The notes beneath the pieces are model-generated. The model saw only the letters and a program-made list of their open reading frames with translations. It searched no databases and was not told the origin of the DNA. Both the position numbers and the translations under genes were made by a program. A stretch of DNA of 64,000 bases from an uncultured Shimia sp. (GTDB taxonomy: Bacteria; Pseudomonadota; Alphaproteobacteria; Rhodobacterales; Rhodobacteraceae): NCBI RefSeq assembly GCF_947493595.1, contig NZ_CANLRL010000001.1, positions 1,054,001 through 1,118,000 on the forward strand, in the 5' to 3' direction. This document shows positions 57,044-64,000 of this stretch, piece after piece; within the stretch, counting starts at the first letter, position 1; every line of letters begins with the position of its first letter.

Positions 57044-58153
57044 CTACCTAGCCGGTGTCATTCGGTAAAGCGTTCCTTTGTCTTCAGATAGAAACCAAAT
57101 ACCACCGCCAGGCCCCTCGCGAATATCTCGAACTCGTTTTGTACTTGGGCCTTTGAGCTGCTCGACTTCTCTTGGTGCTGCGCCAGAAAGTCGGCTAATG
57201 TAGTCAAACTTCAAGCTACCAGTAAAGAAATCGCCTTTCCATTTTGGCCAAAGCTTGCCCGAATAGATCATCAATCCAGAGGGCGCGATTGACGGATCCC
57301 AATAATATTCCGGTTGCCGCATGCCTGATTTGGCGGTGCCCTCCCCAATCTTGAACCCTGAATAATGTGTTCCGTAAGATATCACCGGCCAGCCATAGTT
57401 TGCTCCCTTTTGGATCAGATTGAGCTCATCCCCGCCCTTTGCCCCATGTTCCACCGCCCAAAGTTTCCCAGTCAGATCCAGTGCCAAACCTTGAGGATTG
57501 CGGTGCCCGTAGCTCCAAATTTCCTTTTGCGTACCGTCAGTTGCATAAAATGGATTGCTGGCAGGAATCGCCCCATCTGGCGAAAATCGGACAACCGATC
57601 CCTCATGTCTTTCAAGGGACTGCGCCGCAGGACGGTCCCCGCGCTCGCCAATCGTGACATAGAGCATTCCGTCACTGGCTTGCACAATCCGGCTGCCGAA
57701 ATGTCGTCCTCCCGAACTCCCAACAGCCATCTCAAAAATTTTCCTTTGGTCAGAAAGACGCTTGCCGTCCTCTGATAGCCGCGCGCGCATCACAGCCGTA
57801 CCCGCACCGCCTTTTTGCTTGATGACATAAGACAGAAATACGGTTCGTGATCTCTCAAAGTCATTGGCCACGATCACGTCAAGTAAGCCGCCCTGACCCT
57901 GAACGTGAATCGGTGGGAGGCCTTTGACCGTGGACCTCATACCGCTAGCGGTAACATGTAAAAGCTTACCGCGTTTTTCTGTGATCAATATTTCGCCACG
58001 GGGTAGAAAGGCAAAGGCCCAAGGCTCCTTTAAGCGTTCAACAACCGCAGAAATGTGAAACTTGCCTTGGGATGTTTCAAGCTCCGAAGACACAGCAACC
58101 GTCGCGAAAGATACAAGTAAAAACAAAGAAATAGATCGAATTCCGCAGCGCAT
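57044..58153 (-). CDS. PQQ-dependent aldose sugar dehydrogenase-like protein (Asd/YliI type)
   Basis: A 369-residue exported six-bladed beta-propeller of the soluble glucose/sorbosone dehydrogenase family. Signal peptide about 1-22. Family segments are WAFAFLPRGEILITEKRG, the catalytic His region (GRHFGSRI), YGHRNPQGLALD and EHGAKGGDELNLI. PQQ is the expected cofactor, with calcium, oxidising aldoses in the periplasm. ATG 58153 with GGAAGGG upstream gives the signal peptide; the frame is open for 15 more codons. It is divergent from the Liv operon, and an inverted repeat at 58193-58213 lies between them. Confidence 0.88.
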   Translation of the reverse strand: MRCGIRSISLFLLVSFATVAVSSELETSQGKFHISAVVERLKEPWAFAFLPRGEILITEKRGKLLHVTASGMRSTVKGLPPIHVQGQGGLLDVIVANDFERSRTVFLSYVIKQKGGAGTAVMRARLSEDGKRLSDQRKIFEMAVGSSGGRHFGSRIVQASDGMLYVTIGERGDRPAAQSLERHEGSVVRFSPDGAIPASNPFYATDGTQKEIWSYGHRNPQGLALDLTGKLWAVEHGAKGGDELNLIQKGANYGWPVISYGTHYSGFKIGEGTAKSGMRQPEYYWDPSIAPSGLMIYSGKLWPKWKGDFFTGSLKFDYISRLSGAAPREVEQLKGPSTKRVRDIREGPGGGIWFLSEDKGTLYRMTPAR

Positions 58154-58192
58154 AATGTCCCTTCCAATTATTGAGAATAATCCTGTTCTCAT

Positions 58193-58213
58193 ATTCACAC
58201 ATTCGATGTGAAT
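58193..58213. promoter_or_regulatory. Inverted repeat between divergent promoters
   Basis: ATTCACA, seven bases and TGTGAAT form a perfect 7-bp dyad between the PQQ-type dehydrogenase and the Liv operon. This could be an operator for either side; the regulator is unknown. Confidence 0.4.
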
Positions 58214-58312
58214 GAGATGATCAAAAATCAGTCATCGACCTCTTTTCTTTTGAAATCTCCCCGCATAGGCTCAGCCTCGGAACAACAAAAAAACCAATAG
58301 GGAGTTTCCAAA

Positions 58313-59500
58313 ATGAAAAAGCTGCTCTTGGCATCCGCCGCTGGCGCATTGCTGGCTGGCGCCGCATCCGCAGAAGAAATCAAGCTGGGTGTGATCCTCG
58401 GCTTTACCGGTCCAATTGAATCTTTGACACCATCCATGGCTGACGGTGCAGAACTGGCGATGAAAGAAGTCTCCGACAGCGGCAAACTGCTTGGCGGCTC
58501 CACGGTTGCTTCGGTCCGCGCGGACTCCACATGTGTTGACGCCGCAGCTGCATCCGCAGCAGCAGAGCGTTTGATCACGTCGGAAGGCGTGAAAGGCATC
58601 ATGGGCGCTGACTGCTCCGGTGTGACCGGCGCCATCCTGAACAACGTCGCCGTTGCAAACGGTGTTGTTATGGTGTCCCCATCCGCGACCTCTCCTGGCC
58701 TGAGCCACACCAACAACGAAGACAACGGCCTGTTCTTCCGCACCGCACCGTCTGACGCCCGCCAGGGTGTTGTGATGACCGAAGTGCTGATGGAAGAAGG
58801 CATCAAAGAAGTTGCAGTGACCTACACCAACAACGACTACGGCAAAGGTCTGGCAGACAGCTTCCAAGCGGCGTTTGAAGCGGCCGGAGGCTCTGTTACC
58901 ATCAACGCAGCACACGAAGATGGCAAAGCGGACTATTCTGCTGAAGTTGGCGCGCTGGCGTCTGCTGGTGGCGATCGTCTAGTTGTAGCAGGATACGTTG
59001 ATCAAGGCGGATCCGGCATCGTGCGCGCGGCAATCGACTCTGGTGCGTTTGACACTTTCCACTTCCCAGATGGCATGATCTCCGACAAGTTGCAGGAGAA
59101 CTTCGGTGACGAAATCGAAGGTTCCACTGGCCAGCACCCAGGCACCGATAGCCCTGGTGCTGCGAAATTTAGCGAATTGGTCGGTGGAGCGTTTGACGCA
59201 ACTTCCCCATTCACACCGGAAAGCTATGATGCGGCTGCTCTAATCTTGCTGGCGATGCAAGCAGCTGGATCCAGCGATCCCGCGGCCTACAAAGAGAAAA
59301 TCATGGACGTGGCCAACGCACCCGGTGAGCAAATCTTCCCTGGCGAGTTGGGCAAAGCGCTTGATATCCTCGCTGGTGGTGGTGAAATCGACTACGTTGG
59401 TGCGACAGCAGTTGAGCTGATCGGTTCGGGTGAGTCGGCAGGCAACTACCGCCAAATCGTTATCGACGGTGGCAAGATCGCCACGGCTAAGTACCGCTAA
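58313..59500 (+). CDS. Branched-chain amino acid-type ABC substrate-binding protein
   Basis: A 395-residue periplasmic binding protein (type I fold, Leu/Ile/Val family), signal peptide about 1-20 (ASA-E). IKLGVILGFTGPIESLTPSMADGAELA is its opening, cited as a family cue, and VTYTNNDYGKG is the second-lobe entry. Similar proteins bind branched-chain amino acids, urea, amides or aromatic acids, so the ligand is not certain. AGGGAG precedes ATG 58313. It is first of five genes, and a terminator (59523-59549) after it probably makes the binding protein more abundant than the transporter. Confidence 0.93.
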   Translation: MKKLLLASAAGALLAGAASAEEIKLGVILGFTGPIESLTPSMADGAELAMKEVSDSGKLLGGSTVASVRADSTCVDAAAASAAAERLITSEGVKGIMGADCSGVTGAILNNVAVANGVVMVSPSATSPGLSHTNNEDNGLFFRTAPSDARQGVVMTEVLMEEGIKEVAVTYTNNDYGKGLADSFQAAFEAAGGSVTINAAHEDGKADYSAEVGALASAGGDRLVVAGYVDQGGSGIVRAAIDSGAFDTFHFPDGMISDKLQENFGDEIEGSTGQHPGTDSPGAAKFSELVGGAFDATSPFTPESYDAAALILLAMQAAGSSDPAAYKEKIMDVANAPGEQIFPGELGKALDILAGGGEIDYVGATAVELIGSGESAGNYRQIVIDGGKIATAKYR

Positions 59501-59522
59501 TCACTTGTTGATTTGAGACCCA

Positions 59523-59551
59523 AAACAGCCCGGCTTGTCCGGGCTGTTTTT
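59523..59551 (+). terminator. Attenuating terminator within the Liv operon
   Basis: AAACAGCCCGG, loop CTTGT and CCGGGCTGTTT form a perfect 11-bp stem with T run. It stands 22 bases after the binding-protein gene and before livG. Confidence 0.85.
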
Positions 59552-59594
59552 CAATATATAAGGCGCGGCACGAACTGCGCATGGGGGAAATGCT

Positions 59595-60377
59595 ATGATC
59601 GTCGTAGAAGACGTTCACAAACATTTTGGGGGGTTTCGCGCCGTCGATGGGGCGAACCTGAAAATCGAACCGGGGTCAATCACCGGACTTATCGGACCAA
59701 ATGGGGCCGGAAAAACCACTCTTTTCAATGTGATCGCCGGAGTTTTACAACCAACCTCCGGACGGGTGACCATGGATGGTGAAGACATCACTGGCCTGCC
59801 GCCACATGAGCTCTTTCACAAGGGCCTGTTGCGAACGTTTCAGATCGCACATGAGTTCAGCTCGATGAGCTGTCGTGAGAACCTGATGATGGTGCCTGGC
59901 GCACAGTCCGGTGAGACGCTTTGGAACACGTGGTTTGGTCGCAAACGGATTGCTGATGAGGAACGTGCACTGCGGGCGAAAGCAGACGAAGTGCTTGAAT
60001 TCCTTACGGTTGAACACCTTGCGGATCACAAGGCTGGTCAAATTTCCGGTGGTCAGAAAAAGCTTCTGGAACTGGGGCGCACCATGATGGTGGATGCCAA
60101 AATCGTGTTCCTTGATGAAGTTGGCGCTGGCGTAAACCGCACTCTGCTCAACACCATTGGTGATGCGATTATCCGTCTGAACAAAGAGCGAAATTACACG
60201 TTTGTGGTGATCGAGCATGACATGGATTTCATTGGGCGCCTGTGTGATCCGGTGATCTGTATGGCCGAAGGCAAAGTGCTCGCAGAAGGCACTTTGGATG
60301 AGATCAAAGCCAACGAACAGGTGATCGAGGCCTACCTCGGCACCGGGCTCAAAAACAAGGAACAGCTGAACGCATAA
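59595..60377 (+). CDS. livG: ABC transporter ATPase LivG
   Basis: A 260-residue ABC ATPase. Walker A is GPNGAGKTT, the signature is ISGGQKK, and Walker B is IVFLDEVGAGV, where the usual DEP is DEV and is followed by G-A-G-V-N. The catalytic glutamate is retained and a D-loop-like turn follows, so ATP hydrolysis should work; the missing proline is noted as unusual. With LivF it drives uptake through LivHM. An A/G-rich ribosome site (GGGGGAAATGCT) precedes ATG 59595. The gap to livF is 94 bases. Confidence 0.95.
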   Translation: MIVVEDVHKHFGGFRAVDGANLKIEPGSITGLIGPNGAGKTTLFNVIAGVLQPTSGRVTMDGEDITGLPPHELFHKGLLRTFQIAHEFSSMSCRENLMMVPGAQSGETLWNTWFGRKRIADEERALRAKADEVLEFLTVEHLADHKAGQISGGQKKLLELGRTMMVDAKIVFLDEVGAGVNRTLLNTIGDAIIRLNKERNYTFVVIEHDMDFIGRLCDPVICMAEGKVLAEGTLDEIKANEQVIEAYLGTGLKNKEQLNA

Positions 60378-60471
60378 GGGCCAAAACGGCACGTCGGTAT
60401 TGCGTCTGTATCGCGACTGTATCGCGGAGGTGCAAAAATCGATCCCAAAATGCGATTTCAGCGGGGAGTGA

Positions 60472-61302
60472 ATGATGACGGGAAACCCGTATCAGGACGA
60501 TCGCGGCAACAAAGACGCCACGATAGCCAACCCCAAAGGCGGAAGCGAAATGACGCCCGCCGTGGGGACCGGCAAAGAAATGAACACAACAGACGCCTTT
60601 CTGGTCGGCGACAGCATGACCGGTGGCTACGGCAAAGATGGGCCGGACATTTTGCATGACTGTACCATTGCGGTGAATCCGGGTGAGATTGCCGTGATTG
60701 TTGGCCCAAACGGGGCTGGCAAATCGACAGGCATGAAAGCGGTGTTTGGTATGTTGAACCTGCGCCAAGGCTCGGTGCGGCTGGATGGCGAGGACATCAC
60801 AAGCCTCTCGCCGCAAGCTCGAGTTGCCAAGGGCATGGGGTTTGTGCCGCAGGTGAACAACATTTTCACCTCGATGACGGTGGAAGAAAACCTCGAGATG
60901 GGCGCGTTCATCCGCAAAGATGACTTTCTCGACACCATGGAGCAGGTCTATGGCCTCTTTCCAATCCTGAAAGACAAACGCAACCAACCTGCGGGCGAAC
61001 TGTCTGGCGGTCAGCGTCAACAGGTGGCCGTGGGCCGCGCGTTGATGACGCAGCCAAAGGTGCTGATGCTCGATGAACCAACTGCAGGTGTGTCGCCCAT
61101 CGTGATGGACGAGCTGTTTGACCGGATCATCGAAGTGAGCCGCACGGGCATCCCGATCCTGATGGTCGAGCAAAACGCCCGTCAGGCTTTGGAGATCGCC
61201 GACAAAGGCTATGTGCTGGTGCAAGGCCGCAACGCCTTTACCGGCACTGGCAAAGACCTGCTCGCGGATGAAGAAGTCCGCAAATCGTTCTTGGGGGGCT
61301 GA
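60472..61302 (+). CDS. livF: ABC transporter ATPase LivF
   Basis: A 276-residue ABC ATPase, partner of LivG. Walker A GPNGAGKST, signature LSGGQRQQ and Walker B LMLDEPTAG are all standard. The first 36 residues (polar, glycine/lysine-rich) precede the usual LivF start and look like a disordered extension; an ATG at codon 37 would give the classical length, but ATG 60472 has the better ribosome site (GGGGAG). It is followed after five bases by livH. Confidence 0.93.
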   Translation: MMTGNPYQDDRGNKDATIANPKGGSEMTPAVGTGKEMNTTDAFLVGDSMTGGYGKDGPDILHDCTIAVNPGEIAVIVGPNGAGKSTGMKAVFGMLNLRQGSVRLDGEDITSLSPQARVAKGMGFVPQVNNIFTSMTVEENLEMGAFIRKDDFLDTMEQVYGLFPILKDKRNQPAGELSGGQRQQVAVGRALMTQPKVLMLDEPTAGVSPIVMDELFDRIIEVSRTGIPILMVEQNARQALEIADKGYVLVQGRNAFTGTGKDLLADEEVRKSFLGG

Positions 61303-61307
61303 GGCAC

Positions 61308-62318
61308 ATGGACTTTCTCAACGCCCTTGTGGCGCTTTCTAACTTCGTCATCATCCCCGCGATTGCCTATGGCAGCCAGCTTGCGCTTGGCGCTCTGGGG
61401 GTTACCCTGATCTACGGCATCCTGCGGTTTAGCAACTTTGCCCATGGCGACACCATGGCGTTTGGCGCGATGCTTGCCGTGTTAATCACATGGCTGTTGC
61501 AGTCGATGGGCGTCAGCTTTGGCCCGTTGCCAACAGCACTGCTTGCCCTGCCCTTTGCGATATTGGGCACGATGGCATTGGTCTTGTTCACGGATCGGGT
61601 GGTCTATCGCTTCTACCGCGAACAAAAAGCCAAACCGGTGATCCTGGTGATCGTGTCGATGGGCGTGATGTTCATCATGAACGGTCTGGTGCGCTTTATC
61701 ATTGGACCAAACGATCAACGCTTTGCCGATGGCGAGCGGTTCATCATCTCGGTGCGCGAGTTCAAAGCAATGACCGGCCTTAAAGAAGGTCTGGCAATCA
61801 AAACGACACAAGGGATCACCGTTGTGGTGGCTGTGATCTGTGTGGCGTTGCTGTTCTGGTTCCTGAATCGCACCCGCACGGGTAAGTCGATGCGCGCCTA
61901 TTCGGACAACGAAGATTTGGCGTTGCTGTCGGGCATCAACCCGGAACGGGTGGTGATGTACACATGGCTGATCGTGGCCGCTTTGGCGACCACCGCCGGT
62001 GTGCTTTACGGCCTCGATAAATCGTTCAAACCCTTTGTCTACTTCCAACTTCTGCTGCCTATTTTTGCCTCGGCGATTGTTGGCGGTCTTGGCAGCCCGT
62101 TGGGTGCCATTGCCGGTGGATTTGTGATCGCGTTTTCCGAGGTCACCATCACCTACGCTTGGAAGAAAGTGCTGAAATACATGCTGCCAGAGAGTCTGGA
62201 ACCGTCCAGCCTCGTGCAGCTTTTGAGCACAGACTACAAATTTGCCGTCAGCTTTGTGATCCTGATTGTGGTCCTGCTGTTTAAGCCAACCGGCCTGTTT
62301 AAGGGGAAATCGGTATGA
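61308..62318 (+). CDS. livH: Branched-chain amino acid ABC permease LivH
   Basis: A 336-residue inner-membrane permease of the LivH family. About eight hydrophobic helices can be recognised. GALGVTLIYGILRFSNFAHG and the FVYFQLLLPIFASAIVGGLGSPLGAIAGG EAA-like loop are family marks, cited in part. It pairs with LivM to form the channel. The stop overlaps the livM start by four bases (ATGA). The start is ATG 61308, five bases after livF. Confidence 0.95.
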   Translation: MDFLNALVALSNFVIIPAIAYGSQLALGALGVTLIYGILRFSNFAHGDTMAFGAMLAVLITWLLQSMGVSFGPLPTALLALPFAILGTMALVLFTDRVVYRFYREQKAKPVILVIVSMGVMFIMNGLVRFIIGPNDQRFADGERFIISVREFKAMTGLKEGLAIKTTQGITVVVAVICVALLFWFLNRTRTGKSMRAYSDNEDLALLSGINPERVVMYTWLIVAALATTAGVLYGLDKSFKPFVYFQLLLPIFASAIVGGLGSPLGAIAGGFVIAFSEVTITYAWKKVLKYMLPESLEPSSLVQLLSTDYKFAVSFVILIVVLLFKPTGLFKGKSV

Positions 62319-63619
62319 GCGATACAACAAGAACTGCCGCTCTCTTTGGGTTGGTCTTTGCGATGATTGCACTGACTGGCACTATGCAGAGCTGGAACGT
62401 CGCCTTGCTTATTCTAAACATGGGTTTGATCTCCGCCATCATGGCATTGGGGGTGAACCTGCAGTGGGGCTTTGCCGGGCTGTTTAACGTTGGTGTCATG
62501 GGCTTTGTGGCCCTTGGTGGTCTGGCTGTCGTGCTGACCTCTGCGGCCCCGGTTGAAGGCGCATGGAGCGCTGGCGGCTGGCGGATCGTGATTGCCTTGC
62601 TGGCCGGTGCTGGAACTATTGTTGGCACCGTGATGGTGCGCCAGCGTATGGCTGCCGGTCGTGCCCGCAACATCGCGACCATTGCCATTTTGGTTGTGGG
62701 TTTCTTCCTGTATCGCGGCATTTTCGATCCAGGTGTGGCCGCTGTGGAAGCGATCAATCCGGCGCTGCAAGGCAACCTAGGAGGCCTGAATCTGCCTGTT
62801 CTTCTGGCTTGGCCCATGGGGGGTTTGCTGGCAGCGGGTGTGGCTTGGTTGATTGGCAAGACCGCGCTTGGTCTGCGCTCCGACTACCTTGCCATTGCGA
62901 CACTGGGTATTGCCGAGATCATCATCGCGGTGATGAAAAACGAAGACTGGCTGGCCCGTGGGGTGAAGAACGTCGTGGGTCTGGAACGTCCAGTGCCTTA
63001 CGAAATCGATTTGCAAAACACTTCCAGCTTTGTGAACCGCGCAGAGGGGCTTGGGCTTGACCCGGCGACCGCAAGTTCGCTGTTTGTGAAGCTCAACTAC
63101 TCAGTCCTGTTTGCCATTGTCTTGGTGATCATCTTTGTCATGGCGCAATTGGCTCTGAAGAGCCCGTGGGGCCGGATGATGCGTGCCATTCGCGACAATG
63201 AAGTTGCAGCAGAAGCCATGGGCAAAGATGTGACCAACCGTCACTTGCAAATCTTTGTGCTTGGGTCTGCGGTCTGCGGCATTGCGGGTGCGATGATGAC
63301 CACCTTGGACGGGCAGTTGACGCCAGGAACCTACCAACCCCTGCGCTACACCTTCCTGATCTGGGTGATGGTCATTGTGGGAGGCTCCGGAAACAACCTT
63401 GGCGCTGTTCTAGGTGGTTTCCTGATCTGGTTCCTTTGGGTCCAGGTGGAGCCAATGGGACTCTGGCTGATGGAAGTCATCACCGCAGGCATGCCAGAAG
63501 GAAGCGGGTTGAAGAAACACCTTATCGACAGCGCCGCGCATATGCGACTGTTGACCATGGGGGTGATCTTGCTCCTGGTGCTGAGGTTCAGCCCACGCGG
63601 ATTGATCCCGGAGAAGTAA
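62315..63619 (+). CDS. livM: Branched-chain amino acid ABC permease LivM
   Basis: A 434-residue inner-membrane permease, the second channel subunit. Ten or so hydrophobic helices are visible. NLQWGFAGLFNVGVMGF near the N-terminus and GSAVCGIAGAMMTTLDG plus VGGSGNNLGAVLGG near the C-terminus are family cues. It overlaps livH and ends the operon; a strong terminator follows at 63624. A central loop (about 220-255) is longer than in short LivM proteins. Confidence 0.95.
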   Translation: MSDTTRTAALFGLVFAMIALTGTMQSWNVALLILNMGLISAIMALGVNLQWGFAGLFNVGVMGFVALGGLAVVLTSAAPVEGAWSAGGWRIVIALLAGAGTIVGTVMVRQRMAAGRARNIATIAILVVGFFLYRGIFDPGVAAVEAINPALQGNLGGLNLPVLLAWPMGGLLAAGVAWLIGKTALGLRSDYLAIATLGIAEIIIAVMKNEDWLARGVKNVVGLERPVPYEIDLQNTSSFVNRAEGLGLDPATASSLFVKLNYSVLFAIVLVIIFVMAQLALKSPWGRMMRAIRDNEVAAEAMGKDVTNRHLQIFVLGSAVCGIAGAMMTTLDGQLTPGTYQPLRYTFLIWVMVIVGGSGNNLGAVLGGFLIWFLWVQVEPMGLWLMEVITAGMPEGSGLKKHLIDSAAHMRLLTMGVILLLVLRFSPRGLIPEK

Positions 63620-63623
63620 AAAG

Positions 63624-63649
63624 AAAGGCGCCCCAGTGGGGCGCCTTTT
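63624..63649 (+). terminator. Terminator of the Liv operon
   Basis: AAAGGCGCCCC, loop AGT and GGGGCGCCTTT form a perfect 11-bp stem with a T run. It lies a few bases after the livM stop. Confidence 0.9.
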
Positions 63650-63672
63650 GCCTTCGGCGAGGATATTTTGGG
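63649..63672 (-). repeat. Dispersed intergenic repeat, copy 4 (inverted, partial)
   Basis: TGCCTTCGGCGAGGATATTT (then TGGG) is the reverse-strand relative of the copy at 42125-42159 (GCCGGAGGC/ATATCC part). It lies between two genes. Confidence 0.45.
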
Positions 63673-63688
63673 GCGCTGAATAGTCGGA

Positions 63689-64000
63689 TCACCGCCCCTT
63701 GAACAGTCCCCCCAACACGCCACGTACGATACGTCGGCCGGTTGTGCCCGATAGTTCTTTCATCACCATTTTGGTCATTGCCTCACCAAAGGTGTCATCG
63801 GCACGCACCCTGAGTGTTCTGGCCGAGGACCTGCGCACGCGGGAGCCGGAATAGCGGCGTGCAGCGGTGAATTCACGCTCCATAGGCGCCATGTCTTCTT
63901 CGCGTGCTTCCAGCTTTTCCGCCTCTTGCGCCGCGGCCTTTGCGCGATTGGTGAGAATTTCGTAGGCAGATCGGCGGTCCACTGGCGTGGTGTATTTGTT
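63689..64000 (-). CDS. HerA-like helicase (DUF853), C-terminal 103 residues, cut by window edge
   Basis: The frame is open to base 64000, so this is the end of a longer gene entering from the right. The visible end has VDRRSAYEILTNRAKAAAQEAEK, then a charged stretch and TTGRRIVRGVLGGLFKGR, which match the C-terminus of DUF853/HerA-like ATPases (YjgR type). The ATPase core is outside the window. The function of these proteins is poorly known; relation to DNA-translocating ATPases is by family only. It converges on livM. Confidence 0.82.
   Translation of the reverse strand, partial: NKYTTPVDRRSAYEILTNRAKAAAQEAEKLEAREEDMAPMEREFTAARRYSGSRVRRSSARTLRVRADDTFGEAMTKMVMKELSGTTGRRIVRGVLGGLFKGR

Overview
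The window reads as chromosomal core sequence of a marine Roseobacter-group alphaproteobacterium (Rhodobacterales). The evidence is gene content and signals: a one-cysteine IscR with its cysteine desulfurase, a CckA hybrid kinase, a eukaryote-type NADP isocitrate dehydrogenase, a stand-alone RamA-like corrinoid activator, a zwf-pgl-pgi operon, an alphaproteobacterial GTTC-N7-GTTC SOS box at recA, and CtrA-like TTAA-N7-TTAA sequence at cckA. Composition looks even throughout. I see no insertion sequence, prophage, integron or CRISPR array, and no gene-free stretch longer than 300 bases.

Layout. 1-3.2 kb: iscR and a truncated cysteine desulfurase on the minus strand, divergent from a hydrolase/unknown/HD-domain operon. 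2.7-5.0 kb: a phospholipase A2-like secreted protein overlapping a membrane-anchored GDPD. 5.3-10.7 kb: icd, a YitT-type membrane protein, an SMR transporter, typA and a prokaryotic pentameric ligand-gated channel. 10.7-17.3 kb (minus): class II glutamine amidotransferase, an unknown secreted protein, a DUF1330 protein, alaS, a MOSC protein and recA. 17.3-25.4 kb: sulfotransferase, cckA, an RsmB-type methyltransferase, a chemoreceptor and guaB. 25.4-31.5 kb: RamA-like protein, tRNA-Gly(CCC), pgi, pgl, zwf. 31.6-42.5 kb: orphan radical SAM protein, YSC84-domain protein, gyrA, a ClpP-fold/YARHG secreted protein, an M32 carboxypeptidase, ctaA, a TrmJ-type methyltransferase and a TfoX-N protein. 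42.6-48 kb: a ThiE-like/psuK/psuG operon, a DUF502 protein, a patatin and bdhA, then a probable small RNA. 48-53.7 kb: solitary oligopeptide-binding protein, P450 plus membrane hydrolase, ccdA, tusA-like. 53.8-58.2 kb: tRNA-Ser(GGA), class II DAHP synthase, GlxA-type regulator, an unknown secreted protein and a PQQ-type sugar dehydrogenase. 58.3-63.6 kb: a complete branched-chain amino acid ABC operon (binding protein, livG, livF, livH, livM). The last 0.3 kb is the C-terminus of a HerA-like (DUF853) protein.

How the parts work together. Central carbon is represented by zwf-pgl-pgi (entry to Entner-Doudoroff and the pentose phosphate route, probably behind a LacI-family operator), icd and bdhA. 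Nutrient scavenging is represented by the Liv system, an oligopeptide-binding protein, pseudouridine salvage and lipid-cleaving enzymes. Regulation is represented by CckA, IscR, a LexA site at recA and a GlxA-type activator.

The items most worth following up are the candidate small RNA at about 47931-48006, the dyad/CtrA-like element before cckA, the pentameric channel, the ThiE-like protein lacking the usual ThiE motifs in a pseudouridine operon, the synuclein-like 11-residue repeats in the YSC84 protein, the P450/membrane-hydrolase pair, and a short repeat found next to gene ends. I did not find an unmistakable, entirely new multi-gene system.
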